Under the pieces are notes generated by a model. It did no database searches. It saw nothing but the letters and a program-made list of their open reading frames with translations, and had not been told where the DNA came from. Below are positions 42,959-51,873 of a stretch of 64,000 bases of DNA, piece by piece. The stretch is from JALYLC01 sp963743275 (GTDB lineage Bacteria > Actinomycetota > Thermoleophilia > Gaiellales > JALYLC01). The stretch spans positions 124,001-188,000 of the forward strand of contig CAVUPB010000006.1 in NCBI GenBank assembly GCA_963743275.1, in the 5' to 3' direction. Position 1 is the first letter of the stretch; each line of letters begins with the position of its first letter. The position numbers were made by a program, and so were the translations under genes.

Positions 42959-43783
42959 TTACGGACGCCGCGCCTGCAGGGTGTAGGAGTGCGGCAGTCG
43001 CTCGGGCCGGTCCGAGAGCCGGTACTCGCCGCCTCCGATCTTCGTCATCTGGCCCGGGAGCGCGTCCCACGGCACCGAGTCGTGCTCCTCCAGCGCGGTC
43101 AGCTCGAGCCCTGCCGCGAGCGCCGCCCCGACGATCTCGCCGAGGCCGTGGTTCCACTCGTGCGTGACGTTGTGCGTGAAGACGTGATCGGTCTCGACGT
43201 ACGTCCCGTTCTCGTCCCAGACCATCGGCTCGGGCTGCTCGAAGTACGGGTACTCGAGCACGAGCAGGCCGTCGGGGCGCGGCTCGGTCACGGCCCACAG
43301 CACGGGGTGCCCCTCGCGGATGAAGAGCCGCCCGCCGGGCCGCAGCAGCGCCGCCACGACCTCGGCCCAGCGGCGGATGTCGGGCAGCCAGCAGAGCGCG
43401 CCGATGCCGGTGTAGACGAGGTCGAAGCGCTCGCGGCCGAGCGCGTCCGGTGCGCCGTAGAGGTCGGACTCGACGAAGTCGACCTCGACGCCGACGGCAG
43501 CGGCGAGGCGCCGGCCCTGCTCGAGCGCCGGCGCCGAGAAGTCGAGACCCGTCATGCGCGCGCCGAGCCGCGCGAGCGAGACCGTGTCGGTGCCGATGTG
43601 GCACTGCAGGTGCACCGCGTCGAGGCCGGCGATGTCGCCGAGACGGGGCCGGTCGAAGCTCACGACCTCGCTCAGGAACGCGGGATCGTCCGTGAAACGA
43701 GAGACGGCGTAGTCGGGCGAGGCGGCATGCGCCGCCACGCGGTCGTCCCAGTTCGCGCGGTTGACGTCGCGGTAGTCATCCAT
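42959..43783 (-). CDS. class I SAM-dependent methyltransferase
   Basis: 274 residues. N-terminal RDVNRANWDDRVAAHAASPD is typical of a group of actinobacterial methyltransferases; motif I VHLQCHIGTDTVSLARLG is a common variant with QCHIG instead of xGxG; then GLDFSAPALE, ESDLYG and LRPGGRLFIREGHPVLW. Intact length. Ends nine bases before the hydrolase start. Substrate unknown. Confidence 0.85.
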   Translation of the reverse strand: MDDYRDVNRANWDDRVAAHAASPDYAVSRFTDDPAFLSEVVSFDRPRLGDIAGLDAVHLQCHIGTDTVSLARLGARMTGLDFSAPALEQGRRLAAAVGVEVDFVESDLYGAPDALGRERFDLVYTGIGALCWLPDIRRWAEVVAALLRPGGRLFIREGHPVLWAVTEPRPDGLLVLEYPYFEQPEPMVWDENGTYVETDHVFTHNVTHEWNHGLGEIVGAALAAGLELTALEEHDSVPWDALPGQMTKIGGGEYRLSDRPERLPHSYTLQARRP

Positions 43784-43868
43784 GCCGCGGAGCGTCGCAC
43801 ACCGGAAACGGACGGGCAGCAGCCCCGGTGCGAGGCCGTGGCTGCTGCCGCACGTCCGTTCACCGGCG

Positions 43869-44411
43869 TCACTTCTCGAGATGGATCGTGATCACGATGT
43901 CGGAGTTGTTCGTGTCGCCGATCTGCTTCATCGTGGCGCCGCCGGTGGCGCCGAAGTAGCGCCCGGTCCCGCCCACGACGACAGGGGCGCCGTCGCTCGG
44001 CGTGTGGAAGAGCAGCAGCTCGTTCCGGCCCACGGCCGACTGGCCCTCGCACACCGGCGGCGAGCCGGCGTCCTCGAAGACGCAGGTCGTGTGGCTCGAC
44101 GCGCTGAACCTCTTGGCGTGGCTCGCGTGGGTGCCCTTGTAGGCGAGCTCGAGGATGTCCATCTTGTCGCCGGCCGCAGGACTCTGCGGCGGCCGTTGCG
44201 CAACGGTGCCGTCGGCGCGCGTGTAGACGAACGACACGACGACGCTGTACCAGCGCATCGTGACCGTCGAGCCCGAGTGGCCCTTCGCGGGCTTCGCAGC
44301 CGGATGCGCGAGCGCCGGCGTCGCCGCGGCGGCGATGGCGCAGAGCGCGACGGCGGCAAGACCTGCGAGGCGCCGCGCGCTCCGGTTGCGGTGGGTGAAT
44401 GCGGTGCTCAT
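43869..44411 (-). CDS. secreted beta-barrel protein (dirigent/allene oxide cyclase-like)
   Basis: 180 residues from ATG 44411 with GGAGGGAC upstream. Signal peptide RRLAGLAAVALCAIAAAATP with cleavage near ALA-HP. The mature part has the strand pattern KMDILELAYKGTHASHAKRF, TTCVFEDAG, VVGGTGRYFGATGGATMKQI, as in dirigent/AOC-barrel proteins where a small beta barrel holds a hydrophobic ligand. Two Cys could form a disulfide. Function unknown. Confidence 0.65.
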   Translation of the reverse strand: MSTAFTHRNRSARRLAGLAAVALCAIAAAATPALAHPAAKPAKGHSGSTVTMRWYSVVVSFVYTRADGTVAQRPPQSPAAGDKMDILELAYKGTHASHAKRFSASSHTTCVFEDAGSPPVCEGQSAVGRNELLLFHTPSDGAPVVVGGTGRYFGATGGATMKQIGDTNNSDIVITIHLEK

Positions 44412-44495
44412 CGATGTCCCTCCTGGTGGTCGCGGACGCGGTCGCGCCCGCACCGTTCACGCTAGGAAGGGAGGCCGGAATGCACATCGTGACCA

Positions 44496-44517
44496 GCACC
44501 GAACCCGCACTCGGTGC
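44496..44517 (+). promoter_or_regulatory. inverted repeat upstream of the cupin gene
   Basis: GCACCGA (44496-44502) and TCGGTGC (44511-44517), 7-bp perfect arms, just upstream of the -10 hexamer TAGCAT (44528-44533) that lies seven bases before ATG 44541. Likely operator. Confidence 0.5.
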
Positions 44518-44540
44518 CAGCCCCGACTAGCATCGGCGCC

Positions 44541-44984
44541 ATGACCGCCACCGGCTTCACCACCACCCGCATCGTCACCGACGGCGACGAGCGCTTCATC
44601 TCGCTGCGACGGCCGCTCGAGCTCACCGGCATGGGGATGAACCTCATGATCCTCGCCCCCGGGCAGCGCGGGCGCGTGCACGATCACGAGCACCAGGAAG
44701 AGGTCTACCTGGTGTGGGAGGGCGTGCTCACGCTGATCGTCGAGGGCGAGCCGCACGAGCTCGCACGCGGCGAGCTCGCGCGCGTCGGCCCGGGGGTCCG
44801 CCGCCAGGTCGTCAACCGCGGCCCCGGCAACGTCGCGATCGTCGCGCTCGGCGCCACGCCGGGCACGCACGTGGGCCGCGACGGCAAGGCCTGGGCGTCG
44901 TGGGACGAGATCGGCGCACCGGGGCGCCCGCCGCAGGAGGTTCCGCTGCCGGACGACCTGCCGGAGGCCGAGCGCCGGAGCTGA
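44541..44984 (+). CDS. cupin-domain protein
   Basis: 147 residues. One cupin barrel with DHEHQEEVYLVWEGVLTLIV (metal-binding His/His/Glu) and GPGVRRQVVNRGPGN, where the usual second-motif His is Arg/Gln, so metal binding may be partial. Leaderless start at ATG 44541. Convergent with the flavin oxidase gene, the stops abutting. Confidence 0.8.
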   Translation: MTATGFTTTRIVTDGDERFISLRRPLELTGMGMNLMILAPGQRGRVHDHEHQEEVYLVWEGVLTLIVEGEPHELARGELARVGPGVRRQVVNRGPGNVAIVALGATPGTHVGRDGKAWASWDEIGAPGRPPQEVPLPDDLPEAERRS

Positions 44985-46574
44985 CTAGCGGCCCCGCCGA
45001 TCGCGCATCGCCTTCGGCCAGATCCCCTGCTTGCCCGGCGAGAGGATGCCGTTCGGGTCGAGCGCGTCCTTGATCGTCTCCGTGAAGCGCCGGTAGGCGT
45101 GATCGTTGAACGAGTACTGCTCGGCCGCGATGTCCATGAAGTCGAGGTGCGCGCGGTACTCGCCGTACCCCTGCCCGGCGGCCTCGCGCACGAGCAGCTT
45201 GGCGGTGTCGTAGGCGCGCCGCGCCTGCTCCTCGTTCTTCGTGTCGAACAGGACCATCGTGACGTGCGCGAAGCTGCGCGCGCTCACGGCCAGGTTGGCG
45301 GCGATGTAGTCGAGACCCGCCCGTTCCTCGATGATGCCGCGCAGCAGGTTGCGCACGGCGATCGCGTCGCCGCCTGCGAGCGGCACGATCGGCGAGAAGC
45401 CGATATGCCCGCCTTCCGCGCCGCCGTACCAGGCGGTCATGTTGTTCCAGCCGAGGTTCGGCACGCCGGCCTGGATGAGGTCGGCCGGGTGCTCGAGCGT
45501 CGCCGCGGTCTCCGGATCGTGCTTGGTGCCCCACACCTCGGCGCCGGGGATCTGCTCGAAGGCCCGCTTGATCTTGGCGAAGTTGTGGTCGACGACCGCC
45601 TCGTCGCCCCACAGCGCCGAGCGGATGATCCAGCGGCCGATCTCGAGCTCGCGCGCGATGTGGTCGATCGTCGCCTCGGGGATCGGGCCGTCGCCGTCGT
45701 ACCACTGCGAGCGGCTCGAGAGCACCGAGCCGAGGCAGAGCGTGTTGTACATCGACGGCACGCCCTCGATCGTGCGATCGAGCAGCAGCCTGCGCAGCGT
45801 CTCGACCATCGGCGCGAGGTCGTCGTCCTTCCACACGCGCACCCAGAAGGGCATGTACGTCTGCGGCTGCGGCATGAGCCAGACGCCCATCTTCGTGACG
45901 ATCCCGTAGTTGGACTGCATGAAGAGCTGGTCGGGCGTCGGCCCGAGGCCGCGCTTGTAGAGGTGCCACGCCTTGTTGTGAGGCATCGCGCCCATGCCGG
46001 TGCGCAGCACGTCGCCGTTCGCGAGCACGACCTCCATGCCGCACTGCGCCGCCATGTCCTGGCCGTAGGGCAGGTACGTGACGCCGTGATCGAGCGTGTT
46101 GCCGATGACGCTGCCCCAGCCGAGGTCGGCGATCGAGAGCCAGAGCTTGTGCCCTCCCGCCTGGATCGCGTCGTAGAGGTCGAACCAGCGCACGCCCGGC
46201 TCGACGACCGCGTACGCGCACGCCTCGTCGATCTCGAGCACGCGGTTCATGTTGCGGAGGCTCACGATCACCGACCCGCGCACGCGCGGCGCGGGTCCGC
46301 CGTAGCCGTTGTTGCGCCCTTGCCCGTGCGTCCAGAGCGGCACCTTGTGCTCGTTGGCGACGCGCAGGACGGCCTGGATCTCCTCGACCGTCGTCGGGAG
46401 CACGACCGCCGAGGCCGTGTAGTCGTCCCAGCTCGCGTGCGCGAACGGATCGCGGAACGCGTCGAGGTCCGCGTCCGCGGTGAGCACCGCAGCCGAGCCG
46501 AGCGCTGCGACGAATCCGTCGAGGGCGGCCGAGAGCGCCTGATCGGATGAGACGGGCGGGAGCGCGGTGCTCAC
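44985..46574 (-). CDS. VAO-family flavin oxidase/dehydrogenase (4-cresol dehydrogenase / eugenol oxidase type)
   Basis: 529 residues from GTG 46574 (GGAGG six bases before it), same length as eugenol oxidase. FAD-binding PCMH domain: VVLPTTVEEIQAVLRVANEH, GRNNGYGG, PGVRWFDLYDAIQ and SVIGNTLDHGVTYLPYG; substrate domain with GHIGFSPIVPL, whose His is the candidate for covalent FAD. C-terminal DPNGILSPGKQGIWP is complete. Oxidises para-substituted phenols. With the HpaB-type hydroxylase it suggests phenol or lignin-derived aromatic catabolism. Confidence 0.88.
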   Translation of the reverse strand: MSTALPPVSSDQALSAALDGFVAALGSAAVLTADADLDAFRDPFAHASWDDYTASAVVLPTTVEEIQAVLRVANEHKVPLWTHGQGRNNGYGGPAPRVRGSVIVSLRNMNRVLEIDEACAYAVVEPGVRWFDLYDAIQAGGHKLWLSIADLGWGSVIGNTLDHGVTYLPYGQDMAAQCGMEVVLANGDVLRTGMGAMPHNKAWHLYKRGLGPTPDQLFMQSNYGIVTKMGVWLMPQPQTYMPFWVRVWKDDDLAPMVETLRRLLLDRTIEGVPSMYNTLCLGSVLSSRSQWYDGDGPIPEATIDHIARELEIGRWIIRSALWGDEAVVDHNFAKIKRAFEQIPGAEVWGTKHDPETAATLEHPADLIQAGVPNLGWNNMTAWYGGAEGGHIGFSPIVPLAGGDAIAVRNLLRGIIEERAGLDYIAANLAVSARSFAHVTMVLFDTKNEEQARRAYDTAKLLVREAAGQGYGEYRAHLDFMDIAAEQYSFNDHAYRRFTETIKDALDPNGILSPGKQGIWPKAMRDRRGR

Positions 46575-46687
46575 GAGAACCTCCAGCAGGGCAGGCGATG
46601 CGGGCACGGCGATCATGTCACGACCGAGGCGAACGGAGGGTGCGAAATGCGCTCAAGCTCGGCTTCGCGGAAACCGATGCTTCTGCC

Positions 46688-47129
46688 GTGGTTGTGCCGA
46701 ATCCCCCGCGGGTCGCCAGCGGCGCGCTCGCCGCGCTCGCGCTGCTGACCGCGGCGTGCTCGTCATCGTCGGGCGACGCAACGCCCTCGCGCGACGGCGC
46801 CGTCGACGTGAGGGTCGCGGACTTCAAGATCGTGGCGCCCAGGCACGATCGCGGCCGGCACGGTCGACCTCCGGGTGTCCAACCGCGGGCCCGACACGCA
46901 CGAGCTGCTGCTCGTGCGCGGCGACGACAAGCCGCTGCCGCTGCGCGCCGACGACCTGACCGTCGACGAGGAGGCGCTCGAGCCGCGCATCGTGAGCCTC
47001 CTCGACGACGACCACCCGGGCGGCGACCGCCTGTGGACGGTCAAGCTCACGCCCGGCACGTACGAGCTGATCTGCAACATGTCGGGCCACTACCTCGGCG
47101 GGATGCACACGCGGCTGGTCGTTGCGTGA
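46688..47129 (+). pseudogene. cupredoxin-like lipoprotein, interrupted by one +1 frameshift
   Basis: The first frame gives a lipoprotein signal (SGALAALALLTAAC, lipobox LTAAC) and DVRVADFKIVAP; after ~46840 the frame moves by one base and reads GTIAAGTVDLRVSNRGPDTH and ends YELICNMSGHYLGGMHTRLV. Dropping the A in GCGCCCAGGCACGATC joins them. Type I copper ligands are all present: His in DTHELLL, then Cys-x4-His-x4-Met. Start unclear: GTG 46688 or 46694 in frame; ATG 46647 has a strong GGAGGG but is in another frame. Membrane-anchored electron carrier or copper sensor. Confidence 0.7.
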
Positions 47130-49478
47130 GGCTGCGCCGCACGTCGTCGTTCCGGCCATTCGCGGCGCGCGGGCGAAGCGCGATCGTGGCCGTGATCGCG
47201 ACCTTCGCGCTCTTCTCCGCGATCAGCGTCGGGCTCTCGATCCGCGAGACCTCGCGCTCGCACCACAGCGCCACGGTCGTCGAGATCGCCGGACGGCAGC
47301 GCACGCTGGCCGAGCGCTACGTGCGCGAGATCATGCTCGTCAAGAGCCACAACCGGGCGGATCCCGCGACGACCGCGATGCTGCTGCACGACAGCGCGGC
47401 GACCCTCATCCGCGGCGGGACGGCACCGGCCGTCAACGGCGACGACGATGCGACCTCGCTGCCGGCCGCCTCGGGCCTGGCACGCCTGCAGCTGCAGCAG
47501 GAGCAGCGGCTCGTCCACGACCTCACCGCCACGGGCAGCGCCTGGCTCGCGGGCCGGCCGCTCAAGGGCGTGCCGCTCACCGCCCACGAGAGGATCGCCG
47601 CGAGGGATCCCGTGCGGCGCCTCGAGGTGCTCGCCGCGCTGACCTCGAACGTCTCGCTCAACGCCGCGCGCACGATCGCGGAAGGCGCCGACCACGGCAT
47701 CTCGCGCCTGATCCTGACGCAGGTGCTGCTCGGCATCGCCGGTCTCGCGGCGGCGCTGCTCCTGGCGTTCGCGCTGACGGCCGCGACGCGGCGCCAGACG
47801 GCGCACTTCCGCAGCCTCGTGAGCGCCTCGACCGACCTCGTGCTCGTGTTCGGCGACGGCGGCTGCCGCTACGCGAGCCAGTCGGTCGCGCACATGGTCG
47901 GCCACCAGGAGCGCGAACTGCTCGCAGGGGGCTTCGCCGAGACGGTGCACATCGACGACCGCCCGCTGCTGGCCGCGACCTGCGCGCGGGCCGAGCCCAG
48001 CGAGATCATCTTCCGCATGCGCAACCGGCTCGGCGAGTGGCGGCACGTCGAGGCGCACGTGACCGACATGCGCCAGGAGCCGCACGTGCGCGGCGTCGTG
48101 CTCAACGGCCGCGACATCAGCGAGCGCGTGGTGCTCGAGGAGGAGCTCACGCGCCAGGCGTTCCACGACGGCCTCACGGGCCTCGCGAACCGCGCGCTCT
48201 TTCGCGACCGCCTCGACCAGGCGCTCGCGCGCGGGGCGCGCTCGCGCGAGCCGCTCGCGCTGCTGCTCGTCGACCTCGACGGCTTCAAGCAGATCAACGA
48301 CAACTTCGGGCACGACGTCGGCGACCAGCTGCTGCTGCGCGTCTCGGCCCGTTTCGGCGACGCGACGCGCCCGAGCGACACGGTCGCCCGCTTCGGCGGC
48401 GACGAGTTCGCCGTGCTCGTCGAGAACGGCAGCGAGGCGTACGCGACGGCGCTCGCCGGGCGGTTGCTGGAGCGCCTCTCACAGCCTGCGACGGTGGGCG
48501 ACCAGACGCTCGCGTTCGGTGCGAGCATCGGCATCGTCGTCCATCCGGGCGACGGCGGCGCGGGCCGCGAGGAGCTGATCCGGCGCGCCGACATCGCGAT
48601 GTACGCGGCCAAGAAGGCCGGCCGCGGACGCTACGAGGTGTTCCGCGGCGAGATGGCCCGCGAGTTCGGCGAGACGCTCGGGCTCGAGTACGAGCTGCGC
48701 CTCGGCCTGCAGCGCAACGAGTTCAACCTGCACTACCAGCCGGAGATCCAGGTCGACGGCGGCGGCGATCGTCGGCGTCGAGGCGCTGCTGCGCTGGACG
48801 TCGCCGACGCGCGGCGACGTGTCGCCGGCCGAGTTCATCCCGGTCGCCGAGTCCACGGGGATGATCTCCCAGCTCGGCGAGCTGGCCCTGCGCGAGGCGT
48901 GCCGCCAGACCGTGCGCTGGGAGGCGGAGGGGGTGCTCCCGGAGCGCTTCATCACCTGGGTCAACCTCTCGGGCATGCAGCTCTCGGCCGGCGGCATCGA
49001 CGACCTCGTGCGCACCGTGCTCGCCGAGACGGGGCTCCCGGCGCGGCGCCTCGGGCTCGAGGTGACCGAGACCGCGATCGTGCAGGGCGGCGCGGCCGGA
49101 GAGCGCGCGCGCAGCGAGCTCCAGGCCCTGCACGCCGACGGCGTCGGCATCGCGATCGACGACTTCGGCACGGGGTTCTCGTCGCTCGGGCAGCTACGGC
49201 GCTTCCCGATCGACATGATCAAGGTCGACCGCTCGTTCGTGCAGGGCGCCGAGCACGATGCGCGCGACGCGGCGATCACCGCCAACGTCGTCAGCCTGGC
49301 GCATGCGCTCGGGCTCGTGGCGATGGCCGAGGGCATCGAGTCGGAGTCGCAGCTGGCCTCCCTGCGCGAGCTCGGGTGCGATCTCGCGCAGGGGTTCCTG
49401 TTCGCGCGCGCCGTGCCGCCCGCCGAGCTCGCTGCGATGCTCGGCGGGGCGGCGCGGGGCCTGCGGCAGGCCGCCTGA
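47126..49478 (+). pseudogene. PilJ-type sensor, PAS, GGDEF and EAL protein, one +1 frameshift
   Basis: GTG 47126 overlaps the cupredoxin stop (GTGA). Order: membrane helix ~18-36; PilJ/type IV-pilus MCP N-domain with AGRQRTLAERYVREIMLVK; second helix ~190-212; PAS ~220-330; GGDEF with intact RFGGDEF (~430); EAL with intact EALLRW, DDFGTGFSSLGQL and KVDRSFV. At ~48765 (GACGGCGGCGGCGATCGTC) one base must be removed to enter the EAL frame; otherwise the protein would lose its phosphodiesterase part. Both c-di-GMP synthesis and breakdown motifs look active. Repaired length ~783 residues. Confidence 0.85.
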
Positions 49479-49484
49479 GGGGCG

Positions 49485-50435
49485 CTACTTGCCGGTCTTC
49501 GCAGCCGGCGACAGCAGCTTCGTCGGGTCGATGAGCGCGTTCGACCCGGCGGGCAGGATCGCGATCTGCAGCTTCGGGTTGAGCTTCTGGATTGCGATGT
49601 ACTGCAGCACGTTGGGCGAGAGCGAGGCCGCGAGCATGCGGTTGGCCTGGGCCTGGCCCTGGGCGACGGCGACGTTGGCGTTGGCCTCGCCCTTGGCCTT
49701 GGCGATCACGCTCTGCGCCTCGAACTGCGCCTGCTGCACCTGGGCCTTGGCGCGCAGGGCGGCCTGCGTCGCCTCCTGCTTGGCCTCGATCGCGGCCTCG
49801 AACTGCGGCGAGAACTCGATGTTGTCGATGTTGAGGTCGTTGACGCGGATCGAGTACGGCGAGAGCCGCGCGCGCAGCGCCTTCAGCACGGCCGAGCGGA
49901 TCACCTCGCGGTTCGGGGCGATGTCGACGGCCTTGAACTTGACGGCCTCGTCCTTGAACGCCTGGTTGAGGTTGTTCGGGACGAGCCGGTCGAACCAATC
50001 GGTGCCGACCCGGGCGATCAGGCTGCGCGCGTCCTCGGGCTGCACCGAGTAGTTGACCGTCGTCGTGATCTTGACGCTCTGGGTCTCGGACGAGAACGCC
50101 GCGAGCTGGTCGAACGTCCGCTTCTGCACCTGGACGTTGACCGAGTCGTAGGTCTGCCACGGCGGGATCAGCGAGATCCCCGGATTGATCTGGCCGGAGA
50201 TGCGGCCGAACGTGCGTACCACGCCGACGTGGCCGGTGTTGACCTGGGCAAAGCTGAAGAACACCGTCGCGAGCACGAAAATCGCGCTCGAGACGCCCAC
50301 CGTCACGAGGCCCGGCGCACGAAAGGCATAGCGCTTGGCGTCGATGCGGTCGGGGTCGGGGTAGCTGTGGAAGATCAGGAAGACACCGACTCCCGCTGCA
50401 ATGACCCAGACGATGGCGATGAAGATCCAGAACAT
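49485..50435 (-). CDS. SPFH/prohibitin-family membrane protein
   Basis: 316 residues. Two N-terminal membrane helices (~2-22 and ~43-64), then an SPFH (Band 7) domain (NTGHVGVVRTFGRISGQINP, TTVNYSVQPEDARSLIARVG, LSPYSIRVNDLNIDNIEFSP) and a coiled-coil rich in Ala/Gln/Lys (IEAKQEATQAALRAKAQVQQ). These proteins assemble into large membrane rings that organise microdomains or control proteases. ATG 50435 with GGGAGCC upstream. Convergent with the GGDEF/EAL gene. Confidence 0.9.
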   Translation of the reverse strand: MFWIFIAIVWVIAAGVGVFLIFHSYPDPDRIDAKRYAFRAPGLVTVGVSSAIFVLATVFFSFAQVNTGHVGVVRTFGRISGQINPGISLIPPWQTYDSVNVQVQKRTFDQLAAFSSETQSVKITTTVNYSVQPEDARSLIARVGTDWFDRLVPNNLNQAFKDEAVKFKAVDIAPNREVIRSAVLKALRARLSPYSIRVNDLNIDNIEFSPQFEAAIEAKQEATQAALRAKAQVQQAQFEAQSVIAKAKGEANANVAVAQGQAQANRMLAASLSPNVLQYIAIQKLNPKLQIAILPAGSNALIDPTKLLSPAAKTGK

Positions 50436-50532
50436 GGTGGCTCCCGGTCGGTGGAGGAGCGCTCTCGGCGCTTGGCGGCATCGTATGAGAGGGGCGGATT
50501 CCGCCCCTCTCCGCGGGCCGGCGCGCGACGCG

Positions 50533-50561
50533 TTGACAACGGGACCGCGCGCGACTTCGAT
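50533..50561 (+). promoter_or_regulatory. candidate promoter
   Basis: TTGACA (50533-50538), 17 bases, TTCGAT (50556-50561), ahead of the gene at 50582. The -10 is weak. Confidence 0.4.
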
Positions 50562-50581
50562 GGGTGGGTGGAGGTGACGGC

Positions 50582-51859
50582 ATGGCAAGCGTCTCGATCC
50601 ACGGCCCGACCGGCGTGCTGCTCGTCGACGGGCAGAAGGTATTCCCGATCGGCATCTCGGATCCGCCCCCGCCCGGCGCGAGTGCGCCGAGCGGCGAGCA
50701 CGCGTTCCAGGAGCTCGCAAACGGCGGCGTGACGATGATCCGCTCGGGCACGCCCGACTGGGCGCCGGGGCGCATCAACCATCAGATCGCGGCCGAGAAG
50801 GCGATTCAGGACACCGCCGCCGCGCACGGCCTGCATTGCTGGATGCGGCTGGGCCCGGTCGCGAACCTTCCGGGAGCGGGCGCCAACGGGCAGCTGCTGC
50901 CGACGATCGTCAACGCCTTCAAGGGCCACCCCGCGCTGTGCGCGTACAAGGGCGTCGACGAGCCGCGCAATCCGTTCCGCGGGCCGAACTGGATCCGGCC
51001 GGCGGGCCTGATCAAGGCCCACACCCGGATCACGGCGCTCGACCCGGCACATCCCGTCGTCATCATCCAGGCGCCCCGCGGGCCCGTGTCGCAGCTCGTC
51101 GACTACCGCCCGGCATTCGACGTCACGGGGGTCGACATCTTCCCGGTCGCCTATCCGCCCGGCCTGCACTGCGACAACGGCAACACCGACATCAGCGTCG
51201 TCGGCGACATGACCGACAAGATGAAGGAGGCGAGCGGCGGGAAGCCGGTCTGGATGACACTGCAGATCGCGTGGAGCGGCACGGCGCTCTCGAAGGACGC
51301 CCCCGACATCGTGCCGCGCTTCCCGTCGCTGCCGCAGGAGCGGTTCATGGCGTACCAGGCGATCGTGCACGGCGCACGCGGGCTCGTGTTCTTCGGCGGG
51401 CACCTGACCGAGGTCTGCACGCCGGACGATGCCAAGGCGGGATGGAACTGGACGTTCTGGCGTCAGGTCCTGCGCCCGGTCGTCCACGAGCTCACGTCGA
51501 GCGACCTGCGACCCGCGCTGCTCGCACCCGACTCGAAGATCCCGGTGAGGGTCAAGGCACACACCTCGGGCGCGACGGACATCGAGCTCGTCGTGCGGCG
51601 CGCCGCCGGCTATCTCTACGTGATCGCCGTCAAGCGGGGCGGAAGCCCGGCGCTCGTCGATTTCACCGGACTGCCGAAGCGGCAGAACGGCGCACCGCTC
51701 GCGAAGGGCGAGGTGCTCTTCGAATACGTGCAGCGCCCGCTTCCGCCGCCGACCCTTCCCAACCGGCAGGTGCCGCGGCCGATCAAGGCCTCCGGCGGCG
51801 GATTCCGCGACTGGTTCAGCGCGCACGACGCGCACGTCTACCGCTTCGACCTCTCCTGA
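50582..51859 (+). CDS. putative TIM-barrel glycoside-hydrolase-like protein
   Basis: 425 residues from ATG 50582, GGAGGTGAC upstream. It opens with a small beta motif (GPTGVLLVDGQKVFPIGISD) like the N terminus of many barrel glycosidases, then strand/helix units GVTMIRSGTPDW, HGLHCWMRLGPV, ALCAYKGVDEPRN (acidic pair at a strand end), DVTGVDIFPV, KPVWMTLQIAWSG and AYQAIVHGARGLVFFGGH, and a C-terminal beta sandwich. The Asp-Glu in VDEPRN is a plausible catalytic acid. No signal peptide is visible, which is odd for such an enzyme. Exact family not recognised. Followed by an M23-like gene. Confidence 0.6.
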   Translation: MASVSIHGPTGVLLVDGQKVFPIGISDPPPPGASAPSGEHAFQELANGGVTMIRSGTPDWAPGRINHQIAAEKAIQDTAAAHGLHCWMRLGPVANLPGAGANGQLLPTIVNAFKGHPALCAYKGVDEPRNPFRGPNWIRPAGLIKAHTRITALDPAHPVVIIQAPRGPVSQLVDYRPAFDVTGVDIFPVAYPPGLHCDNGNTDISVVGDMTDKMKEASGGKPVWMTLQIAWSGTALSKDAPDIVPRFPSLPQERFMAYQAIVHGARGLVFFGGHLTEVCTPDDAKAGWNWTFWRQVLRPVVHELTSSDLRPALLAPDSKIPVRVKAHTSGATDIELVVRRAAGYLYVIAVKRGGSPALVDFTGLPKRQNGAPLAKGEVLFEYVQRPLPPPTLPNRQVPRPIKASGGGFRDWFSAHDAHVYRFDLS

Positions 51860-51873
51860 GGAGGCTGCGACCG

